Source: Albugo candida
Taxonomy: Eukaryota; Oomycota; Peronosporomycetes; Albuginales; Albuginaceae
NCBI GenBank assembly: GCA_905220665.1
Contig: CAJNAR010000149.1
Span: forward strand, 698,962 to 762,961
DNA length: 64,000 nt
Reading direction: 5' to 3'
A model generated the notes under the pieces. It searched no databases and had not been told where the DNA came from. It worked only from the letters and a program-made list of their open reading frames with translations. This document shows, in pieces, positions 44,590-57,100 of this stretch. Position numbers and translations under genes: made by a program. Every line of letters starts with the position of its first letter. The stretch's first letter is position 1.

Positions 44590-44763
44590 AGGGGTGTGGC
44601 GATACGGATTCTTAATCTAATTCTAATGTAAGGAATTTGGCGAGTGTGCCGATACCGGATCTCATTTATCAAGAATATTTAGAGGGTTTAACGATACCGG
44701 TGCTCTCAATTAAGTGAAGGGGTGTGGCTATACCAAAAAGGATGTGTGGCTATACCGGGTTCC
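44590..44763 (-). repeat. MULE right terminal inverted repeat
   Basis: Contains five copies of the same motif in the opposite orientation: 44,591-44,607, 44,642-44,658, 44,682-44,700, 44,719-44,734 and 44,741-44,759. The outermost ends in CCGGGTTCC. Confidence 0.85.
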
Positions 44764-44771
44764 TTGTTCAA

Positions 44772-46239
44772 ACCTAGAGGGACGGGTCAAGAAAACTGTT
44801 TCGAACTCAGACGATTCGGGTATGATCTGATCAATAAATACAGAAAGGAAAGTGAGGAAAATGGTCATATATACAAGCTCAGATGAGACCATGCTCACCA
44901 TCAAGTTTGATCAGATCAACAAAATCGTTTTATTGTGAGCTCACTAGCTATAATGTTTGTCAATTTGACAGGAAGTCGCTGGATCGTTCTATGGTTTGCG
45001 CAGAAGCTACATTTAAATCACTACAAGCAATTCAACAAGTGCACTCTAATCGTGCATATCTTTTGATCTTTTCCCTTTATAGGCTTACGATGCTGTTATA
45101 GCTGCAATCATGGAAGAAGCACCAAATTCAAAATTTGATGACCTCAATGGCTTTAACTGCGATAAAATCAAATATATTTAGCTTCCGACGTATGAAAACA
45201 AATTTTAAGAACACGAGCATTTATCGACTAACAGATGCTAATTATTTTAAGGAATCTGTCCTATCCAAAAATAGATGCTTCCTGGCAGTGCAAAAACTCC
45301 GAAAGAAAAAACAATACATGGCCGCTTGGTGGTCAATTTATCAAAACTCATCAAAAATTACGACGCCGTGCTATGGACATCACCAAAAGAACAAATTTAC
45401 CTCAATATTATTTAGAACGTGACATTGATATCTACCCAGATGACTCGCTACAATCAAATCTCTTTTCTTTTCGTCTGCACCTTGTTTCTCATTGTACGAC
45501 ATGGAATACAAATTTTGTCGTATCATTCAGCTGACTAATGCGATATTGTTGAGCGCCTCCCCACTCATGCCACAAGCTCACTTTTGTAAGCTAGATAAAT
45601 ACGATTTAGGGTGAAGGCCGTGTAAATACAAAATGTTGGATTGCAACTCGAATACATTTACTTGGTTGGACCTCAACAATTCTAATGCTCTCTCAGGTTA
45701 GCGTTCTTCTATGGGTTCTCTTTGTTGCGTTCACGTCTACAGCTTTCTTGATCCAGTAAGATCGCAACAAATCGTGCATTCCTGTAGATGACTATTGTGG
45801 CTCTCATCTCATCCATTTCCTAGCGCATACTGTTAGCAATGCGACAACTTTTCGATAATTGACTTGACTTCTCCTACAAATATCAGTACTGCGTTGTTAA
45901 TCGTGCTCTCTATCTACGCAAGTATCCGATACCCCGGAAAAAGATTTCATTAATTCTTCAGACGTAAGATTGCGCCTGAAATTTGGAGTGATTGATACAT
46001 GTTCTAGACAAATTTGAGACAGTTCTATTCAGCAGCTATTTATAGCTGTGAACCCTTCTATCCGAGCCTTCACTTTTTTTTCAAGATTTTGTAACCCTGT
46101 TCTTCACCTAATCTCTTTGGATAGCCGTTGCACCTTAGAATTATTATGAGCATTTAAGCGGCGGCATCAAGTCGGTATTAGCGGACTCAAGCTTTCGCTT
46201 ATGCCTGAATGTTTCTTTATTCCGGTAAATCAATTCCTG
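44772..46239 (+). other. Unrecognised DNA with possible multi-exon gene remnants
   Basis: Right after the MULE the plus strand reads PRGTGQENCFELRRFGYDLI (44,775-44,835). Around 45,090 an AG acceptor-like site (TTTCCCTTTATAG) precedes AYDAVIAAIMEEAPNSKFDD. At 45,235-45,534 an open frame contains WQCKNSERKNNTWPLGGQF and LPQYYLERDIDIYPDDSLQS. These look like pieces of a real protein, but I cannot name it, and stops intervene. 45,540-46,239 shows nothing recognisable. The MULE may have landed in this former gene. Confidence 0.3.
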
Positions 46240-48157
46240 GCTATTGTAGAGACCTTGGGTGAATTATTTCCATATGAAGCCGTCTTGTGCTATACCTGAC
46301 AGGGCGTAGAGATCCGCTGTAGTGCGGAGACCGATAGTGGATATTGTGTCGAGACGTAGGTCCCTGTCGAGAATGGTTGGGAGGCATGTCGGTGTAGCAC
46401 CCCGATATTTGGACATGTTCATAGTATCGGAGCATCTTCAGCTGAGCTGGAATAGGCTGCGCGCGGCGAAGAATATGGCCAAAAAGCCTTCATCGAGACC
46501 TCCTCATGTTGACCCGAAGTGGTTTTGTCTTACAATGCTTGTACAAATCCGCGTTGCCAATGTGTTAAAGGTAGAGGATACGGAGAACGCGGCAACATGA
46601 CGACAGTGATACGCTACAAGACTGCCAATGTCGCGGTATGTGAGACCCCATGTTCCACAATTGTGTAAAAGAATAGGTAACGCATAGAAATTGTATAAGT
46701 GAACGCGTAATGTTTCTGGAAGGAGGTGAGGATGAAGCCAGAAGTTCCAAAATCTTTTGAAGGCACTTATTGAGTGAGCTTTTAGTAGCTGTAGGTCTTC
46801 AAGTAGTCGTATTAGCTTGCTAACGGAGCGCCAAATTTCGTTGGTCGTGTTCGGTGCACGATCAGTAGTCGTTCGCTCAGTCCATATCATCAGCAAACAC
46901 AATGGTTTTGAGATCCCGTACTCAAAAGTGGAGGTGGTGGCATAGATCTCGTAGTACCGCCTTCAAGTAGACCACGAAAAAAAGTTGGGAAAGTGCATCT
47001 TCTTGAGGTGTACCATGATTACTGGCGAAAGTTGAGTAGCAATTCATACCAAGGCAGAGTCGGAGGGTAGTGGCGCTGATGAGAGCTTTATCATTTGGAC
47101 CTCGTCTGGATCCAAAATCGAGTCAAGAACTATCAGCAATTTATGTCGATTATTGGTGTCAAAAGCCTTGCTGACGTCAAACTGACGTTATGGTGAAGCT
47201 TCTTGGAGCATGTAAATCGCTTCTGGAAGCGACGCGGTAGGGTGAGATTCCCTCTGTGGGTCCAGAGTGCATCAGCTGTGCTTCGAGCGACTCGAAAGCC
47301 GCTCTGATTAGGTGAGACACACTTCTCCACTTTGTACTTGTGCGATTCAGAATGACCGTGGATATGGTCTTACGAGTGGTGCTGAGAAAGGTGATGGGTC
47401 GAAGGTTGACACAGCTTACCGTCATTATATTAGGCTTCGGAACGATTATGATAGCACCATGGTTGAGGCTTTTGCAAATGGATAGAGTGGGAATCTGGAG
47501 ATGATGATTGATTGCTTAGCGAGGAATTCGACAATACTGGGAGACTATACTTCAGTACTTCAGCTGAACCATGATCTACGCCTGGTGCGCGATTGTCATT
47601 CAGAGACTGCAATGCTTTTGTAACTTCGTCCTTATTAATAGATCAGGCCATGCTGTATTTCCCGAGAGAGACGTCGCTGAGATGGGGTTGATAAAACTGG
47701 GCTGAATAAAAATTCTCAATGATTTGTACATTTTCCCTGGAGTTTCCAATGACACGCTCGTACTGGACACGTATAAGAAACGCATGAATAATGCTGACCG
47801 CGTTTGTAGCGTAAGCTGTCGGACTATCTGATACATCTGCTCCGTTTATTTGTATTTTGCGAGACCCATAATATGCTGGGTAAAACGAAGTCTGCCAGCC
47901 TCCTTGCACTTTTGTCGGATGGTTCGCAGCAAGGCTTGTCCACGAGATGGATAAAGCAGCAAGTCGACAGGTTCATTTCTATTCTGATCAGAGCAAGAAG
48001 ACGTTTTTGCGCACAAGAAAGCTTGGCTATCTCATTGCTGTGACCGGACTGATTTCTAGTATCAATCTTGGGTCGTATTATGGTATTCGCGATGGCTTGA
48101 TGCGATCTAGTACCGATGGCCATTCTAGTGAATCAGAGGACCATTTCTGCACAAAGT
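46240..48157 (-). pseudogene. LINE-B reverse transcriptase relic (distinct non-LTR family)
   Basis: On the minus strand from 48,120: KLSCAQKRLLALIRIEMN (upstream linker), SLNDNRAPGVDHGSAEVLK (47,612-47,540), NLRPITFLSTTRKTISTVIL (about 47,405-47,345), SPNQSGFRVARSTADALW (about 47,310), a catalytic FADDMD around 46,897-46,880, then LLEDLQLLKAHSISAFKRFW, and a C-terminal LPTILDRDLRLDTIST near 46,380-46,330. These are RT blocks of a jockey/R1-like or related LINE, different from the L1-type LINE-A. Many frameshifts. The 5' end stops where the satellite begins, so the endonuclease is absent. Confidence 0.78.
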
Positions 48158-51100
48158 TATGTTGTTTTGTCTGCCATTATTGAATCTCAAACGCTATGCG
48201 AAGCGAACTCTGCATCCTACTCAGTATTTACCTGATAGTTGGACAGGATATGTCCTATTGTCCCGTCTTCTGAAGTCGATTTTTCTAGTTCTTCTCACTG
48301 CCCCAAATCGATGTTACAAAAAACACATGAGCCTGTAATCCACGAGCATGTGAATTTGGACCAACAAATTTTTTGAAAGCCAGACATTATCAGAACAGCG
48401 CATAAAACATCTCAATCAAATCTTTTAAAACCGCCTTTTCTTAAAATTCAATGAGATATGTGTGCTAAAACACCTAACATTGTCACCTTTATTCAAAAAT
48501 AATGTTTTTTTCTGTCCACCGTTATCGAGTTCAAACGCTATGCGAAGCGAACTCTGCATCCTACTCAGTATTTACCTGATAGTTGGACTAGATATGTACT
48601 ATTGTCCCGTCTACTGAAGAAGATGTTTCTAGTTCTTCTCACTGCCCCAAATCGATGTTAAAGAAAACACATGGTTCTGTATTCCACGAGCATGTGAATT
48701 TGGGCCAATAAACAAGCTAAAAGCCAGACATTATCAGAACAGCGGGAAAAACATCTCGATCGAATCTGCTAAGACCGCCTTTTCTTAAAATTCAATGAGA
48801 TATGTGTGCTAAAACACCTAACATTGTCACCTTTATTCAAAAAAAATGTTTTTTTCTGTCCACCGTTATCGAGTTCAAACGCTATGCGAAGCGAACGCTG
48901 CATCCTACTCAGTATTTACCTGCTAGTTGGACTAGATATGTACTATTGTCCCGTCTACTGAAGTAGATGTTTCTAGTTCTTCTCACTGCCCCAAATCGAT
49001 GTTAAAAAACACATGGTTCTGTAATCTACGAGCATGTGAATTTGGGCCAACAAATAAGCTGAAAGCCAGACATTATCAGAACAGCGGGAAAAACATCTCG
49101 ATCGAATCTGCTAAGACCGCCTTTTCTTAAAATTCAATGAGATATGTGTGCTAAAACACCTAACATTGTCACCTTTATTCAAAAATAATGTTTTTTTCTG
49201 TCCACCGTTATCGAGTTCAAACGCTATGCGAAGCGAACGCTGCATCCTACTCAGTATTTACCTGATAGTTGGACTAGATATGTACTATTGTCCCGTCTAC
49301 TGAAGAAGATGTTTCTAGTTCTTCTCACTGCCCCAAATCGATGTTAAAAAAACACATGAGCGTGTAATCTACGAGCATGTGAATTTGGGCCAACAAATAA
49401 GCTGAAATCCTGACATTATCAGAACAGCGGGAAAAACATCTCGATCGAATCTTTTAAAACCGCCTTTTCTTTAAAGTCAAGAAGATATGTGTGCTAAAAC
49501 ACCTAACATTGTCACCTTTATTGAAAAATAATGTTTTTTTCTGTCCACCGTTATCGGGTTCAAACGCTATGCGAAGCGAACGCTGCATCCTACTCAGTAT
49601 TTACCTGATAGTTGGACTAGATATGTACTATTGTCCCGTCTACTGAAGTAGATTTTTCTAGTTCTTCTCACTGCCCCAAATCGATGTTAAAAAAACACAT
49701 GAGCGTGTAATCTACGAGCATGTGAATTTGGGCCAACAAATAAGCTGAAATCCTGACATTATCAGAACAGCGGGAAAAACATCTCGATCGAATCTGTTAA
49801 AACCGCCTTTTCTTTAAAGTCAAGAAGATATGTGTGCTAAAACACCTAACATTGTCACCTTTATTCAAAAATATTGTTTTTTTCTGTCCAGCGTTATCGA
49901 GTTCAAACGCTATGCGAAGCGAACTCTGCATCCTACTCAGTATTTACCTGATAGTTGGACTAGATATGTACTATTGTCCCGTCTACTGAAGAAGATGTTT
50001 CTAGTTCTTCTCACTGCCCCAAATCGATGTTAAAGAAAACACATGGTTCTGTATTCCACGAGCATGTGAATTTGGGCCAATAAACAAGCTAAAAGCCAGA
50101 CATTATCAGAACAGCGGGAAAAACATCTCGATCGAATCTGCTAAGACCGCCTTTTCTTAAAATTCAATGAGATATGTGTGCTAAAACACCTAACATTGTC
50201 ACCTTTTTTCAAAAAAAATGTTTTTTCCTGTCCACCGTTATCGAGTTCAAACGCTATGCGAAGCGAACTCTGCATCCTACTCAGTATTTACCTGATAGTT
50301 GGACTAGATAAATACTATTGTCCGGTCTACTGAAGTAGATTTTTCTAGTTCTTCTCACTGCCCCAAATCGATGTTAAAAAACACATGGTTCTGTATTCCA
50401 CGAGCATGTGAATTTGGGCCAACAAATAAGCTGAAATCCTGACATTATCAGAACAGCGGGAAAAACATCTCGATCGAATCTGTTAAAACCGCCTTTTCTT
50501 TAAAGTCAAGAAGATATGTGTGCTAAAACACCTAACATTGTCACCTTTATTCAAAAATAATGTTTTTTTCTGTCCACCGTTATCGGGTTCAAACGCTATG
50601 CGAAGCGAACTCTGCATCCTACTCAGTATTTACCTGATAGTTGGACTAGATATGTACTATTGTCCCGTCTACTGAAGAAGATGTTTCTAGTTCTTCTCAC
50701 TGCCCCAAATCGATGTTAAAAAAAACACATGGTTCTGTATTCCACGAGCATGTGAATTTGGGCCAACAAATAAGCTGAAATCCTGACATTATCAGAACAG
50801 CGGGAAAAACATCTCGATCGAATCTTTTAAAACCGCCTTTTCTTTAAAGTCAAGAAGATATGTGTGCTAAAACACCTAACATTGTCACCTTTATTCAAAA
50901 ATAATGTTTTTTTCTGTCCACCGTTATCGGGTTCAAACGCTATGCGAAGCGAACTCTGCATCCTACTCAGTATTTACCTGCTAGTTGGACTAGATATGTA
51001 CTATTGTCCCGTCTACTGAAGAAGATGTTTCTAGTTCTTCTCAGTGCCCCAAATCGATGCTAAAAAAAACACATGGTTCTGTATTCCACGAGCATGTGAA

Positions 51101-54100
51101 TTTGGGCCAACAAATAAGCTGAAATCCTGACATTATCAGAACAGCGGGAAAAACATCTCGATCGAATCTTTTAAAACCGCCTTTTCTTTAAAGTCAAGAA
51201 GATATGTGTGCTAAAACACCTAACATTGTCCCCTTTATTCAAAAATAATGTTTTTTTCTGTCCACCGTTATCGGGTTCAAACGCTATGCGAAGCGAACTC
51301 TGCATCCTACTCAGTATTTACCTGCTAGTTGGACTAGATATGTACTATTGTCCCGTCTACTGAAGAAGATGTTTCTAGTTCTTCTCAGTGCCCCAAATCG
51401 ATGTTAAAAAACAACACATGGTTCTGTATTCCACGAGCATGTGAATTTGGGCCAACAAATAAGCTGAAATCCTGACATTATCAGAACAGCGGGAAAAACA
51501 TCTCGATCGAATCTTTTAAAACCGCCTTTTCTTTAAAGTCAAGAAGATATGTGTGCTAAAACACCTAACATTGTCACCTTTATTCAAAAATAATGTTTTT
51601 TTCTGTCCACCGTTATCGAGTTCAAACGCTATGCGAAGCGAACTCTGCATCCTACTCAGTATTTATTTGATAGTTGGACTAGATATGTACTATTGTCCAG
51701 TCTACTGAAGAAGATGTTTCTAGTTCTTCTCACTGCCCCAAATCGATGTTAAAAAAAACACATGGTTCTGTATTCCACGAGCATGTGAATTTGGGCCAAC
51801 AAATAAGCTGAAATCCTGACATTATCAGAACAGCGGGAAAAACATCTCGATCGAATCTTTTCAAAACCGCCTTTTCTTAAAATTCAATGAGATATGTGTG
51901 CTAAAACACCTAACATTGTCACCTTTTTCAAAAATAATGTTTTTTTCTGTCCACCGTTATCGGGTTCAAACGCTATGCGAAGCGAACTCTGCATCCTACT
52001 CAGTATTTATTTGATAGTTGGACTAGATATGTACTATTGTCCCGTCTACTGAAGAAGATGTTTCTAGTTCTTCTCACTGCCCTAAATCGATGTTAAAAAA
52101 AACACATGGTTCTGTATTCCACGAGCATGTGAATTTGGGCCAACAAATAAGCTGAAAGCCAGATATTATCAGAACAGCGGAAAAAACATCTCGATCGAAT
52201 CTTTTAAAACCGCCTTTTCTTAAAATTCAATAAGATATGTGTGCTAAACCACCTAACATTGTCCCCTTTATTCAAAAATAATGTTTTTTTCTGTCCACCG
52301 TTATCGGGTTCAAACGCTATGCGAAGCGAACTCTGCATCCTACTCAGTATTTACCTGATAGTTGACTAGATATGTACTATTGTCCCGTCTACTGAAGAAG
52401 ATGTTTCTAGTTCTTCTCACTGCCCCAAATCGATGTAAAAAAAAACACATGGTTCTGTATTTCACGAGCATGTGAATTTGGGCCAACAAATAAGCTGAAA
52501 TCCTGACATTATCAGAACAGCGGGAAAAACATCTCGATCGAATCTGTTAAAACCGCCTTTTCTTTAAAGTCAAGAAGATATGTGTGCTAAAACACCTAAC
52601 ATTGTCACCTTTATTCAAAAATAATGTTTTTTTCTGTCCACCGTTATCGAGTTCAAACGCTATGCGAAGCGAACTTCTGCATCCTACTCAGTATTTACCT
52701 GATAGTTGGACTAGATATGTACTATTGTCCCGTCTACTGAAGAAGATGTTTCTAGTTCTTCTCACTGCCCCAAATCGATGTTACAAAAAACACATGGTTC
52801 TGTACTCCACGAGCATGTGAATTTGGAGCAACAAATTAGTGGAAAGCCAGACATTATCAGAACAGCGGGAAAAACATCTCGATCGAATCTGTTAAAACCG
52901 CCTTTTCTTTAAAGTCAAGAAGATATGTGTGCTAAAACACCTAACATTGTCCCCTTTATTCAAAAATAATGTTTTTTTCTGTCCACCGTTATCGGGTTCA
53001 AACGCTATGCGAAGCGAACTCTGCATCCTACTCAGTATTTACCTGATAGTTGGACTAGATATGTACTATTGTCCCGTCTACTGAAGAAGATGTTTCTAGT
53101 TCTTCTCACTGCCCCAAATCGATGTTAAAAAAACACATGAGCGTGTAATCTACGAGCATGTGAATTTGGGCCAACAAATAAGCTGAAATCCTGACATTAT
53201 CAGAACAGCGGGAAAAACATCTCGATCGAATCTTTTCAAACCGCCTTTTCTTAAAATTCAATGAGATATGTGTGCTAAAACACCTAACATTGTCACCTTT
53301 TTTCAAAAATAATGTTTTTTTCTGTCCACCGTTATCGAGTTCAAACGCTATGCGAAGCGAACTCTGCATCCTACTCAGTATTTATTTGATAGTTGGACTA
53401 GATATGTACTATTGTCCCGTCTACTGAAGAAGATGTTTCTAGTTCTTCTCACTGCCCCAAATCGATGTAAAAAAAAACACATGGTTCTGTATTCCACGAG
53501 CATGTAAATTTGGGCCAACAAATAAGCTGAAATCCTGACATTATCAGAACAGCGGGAAAACATCTCGATCGAATCTTTTAAAACCGCCTTTTCTTTCAAG
53601 TCAAGAAGATATGTGTGCTAAAACACCTAACATTGTCACCTTTATTCAAAAAAAATGTGTTTTTCTGTCCACCGTTATCGAGTTCAAACGCTAAGCGAAG
53701 CGAACTCTGCATCCTACTCAGTATTTACCTGATAGTTGGACTAGATATGTACTATTGTCCCGTCTACTGAAGAAGATGTTTCTAGTTCTTCTCACTGCCC
53801 AAATCGATGTTAAAAAAAACACATGGTTCTGTATTCCACGAGCATGTGAATTTGGGCCAACAAATAAGCTGAAAGCCAGACATTATCAGAACAGCGGGAA
53901 AAACATCTCGATCGAATCTTTTAAAACCGCCTTTTCTTTAAAGTCAAGAAGATATGTGTGCTAAAACACCTAACATTGTCCCCTTTATTCAAAAATAATG
54001 TTTTTTTCTGTCCACCGTTATCGGGTTCAAACGCTATGCGAAGCGAGCTCTGCATCCTACTCAGTATTTACCTGATAGTTGGACTAGATATGTACTATTG

Positions 54101-57100
54101 TCCCGTCTACTGAAGTAGATTTTTCTAGTTCTTCTCACTGCCCCAAATCGATGCTAAAAAACACATGGTTCTGTATTCCACGAGCATGTGAATTTGGACC
54201 AACAAATAAGCTGAAATCCTGACATTATCAGAACAGCGCGAAAACCATCTCGATCGAATCTGTTAAAACCGCCTTTTCTGTAAAGTCAAGAAGATATGTG
54301 TGCTAAAACACCTAACATTGTCACCTTTATTCAAAAATAATGTTTTTTTCTGTCCACCGTTATCGAGTTCAAACGCTATGCGAAGCGAACTCTGCATCCT
54401 ACTCAGTATTTACCTGATAGTTGGACTAGATATGTACTATTGTCCCGTCTACTGAAGAAGATTTTTCTAGTTCTTCTCACTGCCCCAAATCGATGCTAAA
54501 AAAAACACATGGTTCTGTACTCCACGAGCATGTGAATTTGGAGCAACAAATTAGTGGAAAGCCAGACATTATCAGAACAGCGGGAAAAACATCTCGATCG
54601 AATCTGTTAAAACCGCCTTTTCTTTAAAGTCAAGAAGATATGTGTGCTAAACCACCTAACATTGTCCCCTTTATTCAAAAATAATGTTTTTTTCTGTCCA
54701 CCGTTATCGGGTTCAAACGCTATGCGAAGCGAACTCTGCATCCTACTCAGTATTTACCTGATAGTTGGACTAGATATGTACTATTGTCCCGTCTACTGAA
54801 GAAGATGTTTCTAGTTCTTCTCACTGCCCCAAATCGATGTTAAAAAAAACACATGAGCGTGTAATCTACGAGCATGTGAATTTGGGCCAACAAATAAGCT
54901 GAAATCCTGACATTATCAGAACAGCGGGAAAAACATCTCGATCGAATCTTTTCAAACCGCCTTTTCTTAAAATTCAATGAGATATGTGTGCTAAAACACC
55001 TAACATTGTCACCTTTATTCAAAAATAATGTTTTTTCTGTCCACCGTTATCGAGTTCAAACGCTATGCGAAGCGAACTCTGCATCCTACTCAGTATTTAC
55101 CTGATAGTCGGACTGGATATTTACTATTGTCCCGTCTACTGAAGAAGATGTTTCTAGTTCTTCTCACTGCCCCAAATCGATGTTAAAAAAAACACATGGT
55201 TCTGTATTCCACGAGCATGTGAATTTGGGCCAACAAATAAGCTGAAATCCTGACATTATCAGAACAGCGGGAAAAACATCTCGATCGAATCTTTTAAAAC
55301 CGCCTTTTCTTTAAAGTCAAGAAGATATGTGTGCTAAAACACCTAACATTGTCACCTTTATTCAAAAATAATGTTTTTTCTGTCCACCGTTATCGAGTTC
55401 AAACGCTATGCGAAGCGAACTCTGCATCCTACTCAGTATTTACCTGATAGTTGGACTAGATATGTACTATTGTCCCGTCTACTGAAGAAGACGTTTCTAG
55501 TTCTTCTCACTGCCCCAAATCGATGCTAAAAAAAACACATGGTTCTGTACTCCACGAGCATGTGAATTTGGGCCAACAAATAAGCTGAAATCCTGACATT
55601 ATCAGAACAGCGGGAAAAACATCTCGATCGAATCTTTTAAAACCGCCTTTCTTTAAAGTCAAGAAGATATGTGTGCTAAAACACCTAACATTGTCCCCTT
55701 TATTCAAAAATAATGTTTTTTTCTGTCCACCGTTATCGGGTTCAAACGCTATGCGAAGCGAACTCTGCATCCTACTCAGTATTTACCTGATAGTTAGACT
55801 AGATATGTACTATTGTCCCGTCTACTGAAGAAGATGTTTCTAGTTCTTCTCACTGCCCCAAATCGATGCTAAAAAAAACACATGGTTCTGTACTCCACGA
55901 GCATGTGAATTTGGGCCAACAAATAAGCTGAAATCCTGACATTATCAGAACAGCGGGAAAAACATCTCGATCGAATCTTTTAAAACCGCCTTTTCTTTAA
56001 AGTCAAGAAGATATGTGTGCTAAAACACCTAACATTGTCACCTTTATTCAAAAATATGTTTTTTTCTGTCCACCGTTATCGGAGTTCAAACGCTATGCGA
56101 AGCGAACTCTGCATCCAACTCAGTATTTACCTGATAGTTGGACTAGATATGTACTATTGTCCCGTCTACTGAAGAAGATGTTTCTAGTTCTTCTCACTGC
56201 CCCAAATCGATGCTAAAAAAAACACATGGTTCTGTACTCCACGAGCATGTGAATTTGGGCCAACAAATAAGCTGAAATCCTGACATTATCAGAACAGCGG
56301 GAAAAACATCTCGATCGAATCTTTTAAAACCGCCTTTTCTTTAAAGTCAAGAAGATATGTGTGCTAAAACACCTAACATTGTCACCTTTATTCAAAAATA
56401 TTGTTTTTTTCTGTCCACCGTTATCGAGTTCAAACGCTATGCGAAGCGAACTCTGCATCCTACTCAGTATTTACCTGATAGTTGGACTAGATATGTACTA
56501 TTGTCCCGTCTACTGAAGAAGATGTTTCTAGTTCTTCTCACTGCCCCAAATCGATGCTAAAAAAAACACATGGTTCTGTACTCCACGAGCATGTGAATTT
56601 GGGCCAACAAATAAGCTGAAATCCTGACATTATCAGAACAGCGGGAAAAACATCTCGATCGAATCTTTTAAAACCGCCTTTTCTTTAAAGTCAAGAAGAT
56701 ATGTGTGCTAAAACACCTAACATTGTCACCTTTATTCAAAAATAATGTTTTTTTCTGTCCACCGTTATCGAGTTCAAACGCTATGCGAAGCGAACTTCTG
56801 CATCCTACTCAGTATTTACCTGATAGTTGGACTAGATATGTACTATTGTCCCGTCTACTGAAGTAGATGTTTCTAGTTCTTCTCACTGCCCCAAATCGAT
56901 GTTAAAAAAAACACATGGTTCTGTATTCCACGAGCATGTGAATTTGGGCCAACAAATAAGCTGAAATCCTGACATTATCAGAACAGCGGGAAAAACATCT
57001 CAATCGAATCTTTTAAAACCGCCTTTTCTTTAAAGTCAAGAAGATATGTGTGCTAAAACACCTAACATTGTCCCCTTTATTCAAAAATAATGTTTTTTTC

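Larger units (their letters stand above)
42368..44763 (+). mobile_element. Mutator-like element (MULE), structurally complete, decayed
   Basis: Exactly bounded by an 8-bp duplication TTGTTCAA (42,360-42,367 and 44,764-44,771). The terminal inverted repeats begin GGAGCCCGGTATAG on the left, with right-end complement GGAACCCGGTATAG, and extend about 160 bp. They contain reiterated subterminal motifs. The interior encodes a FAR1-domain MULE transposase on the plus strand. Total length is 2,396 bp. Confidence 0.92.
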
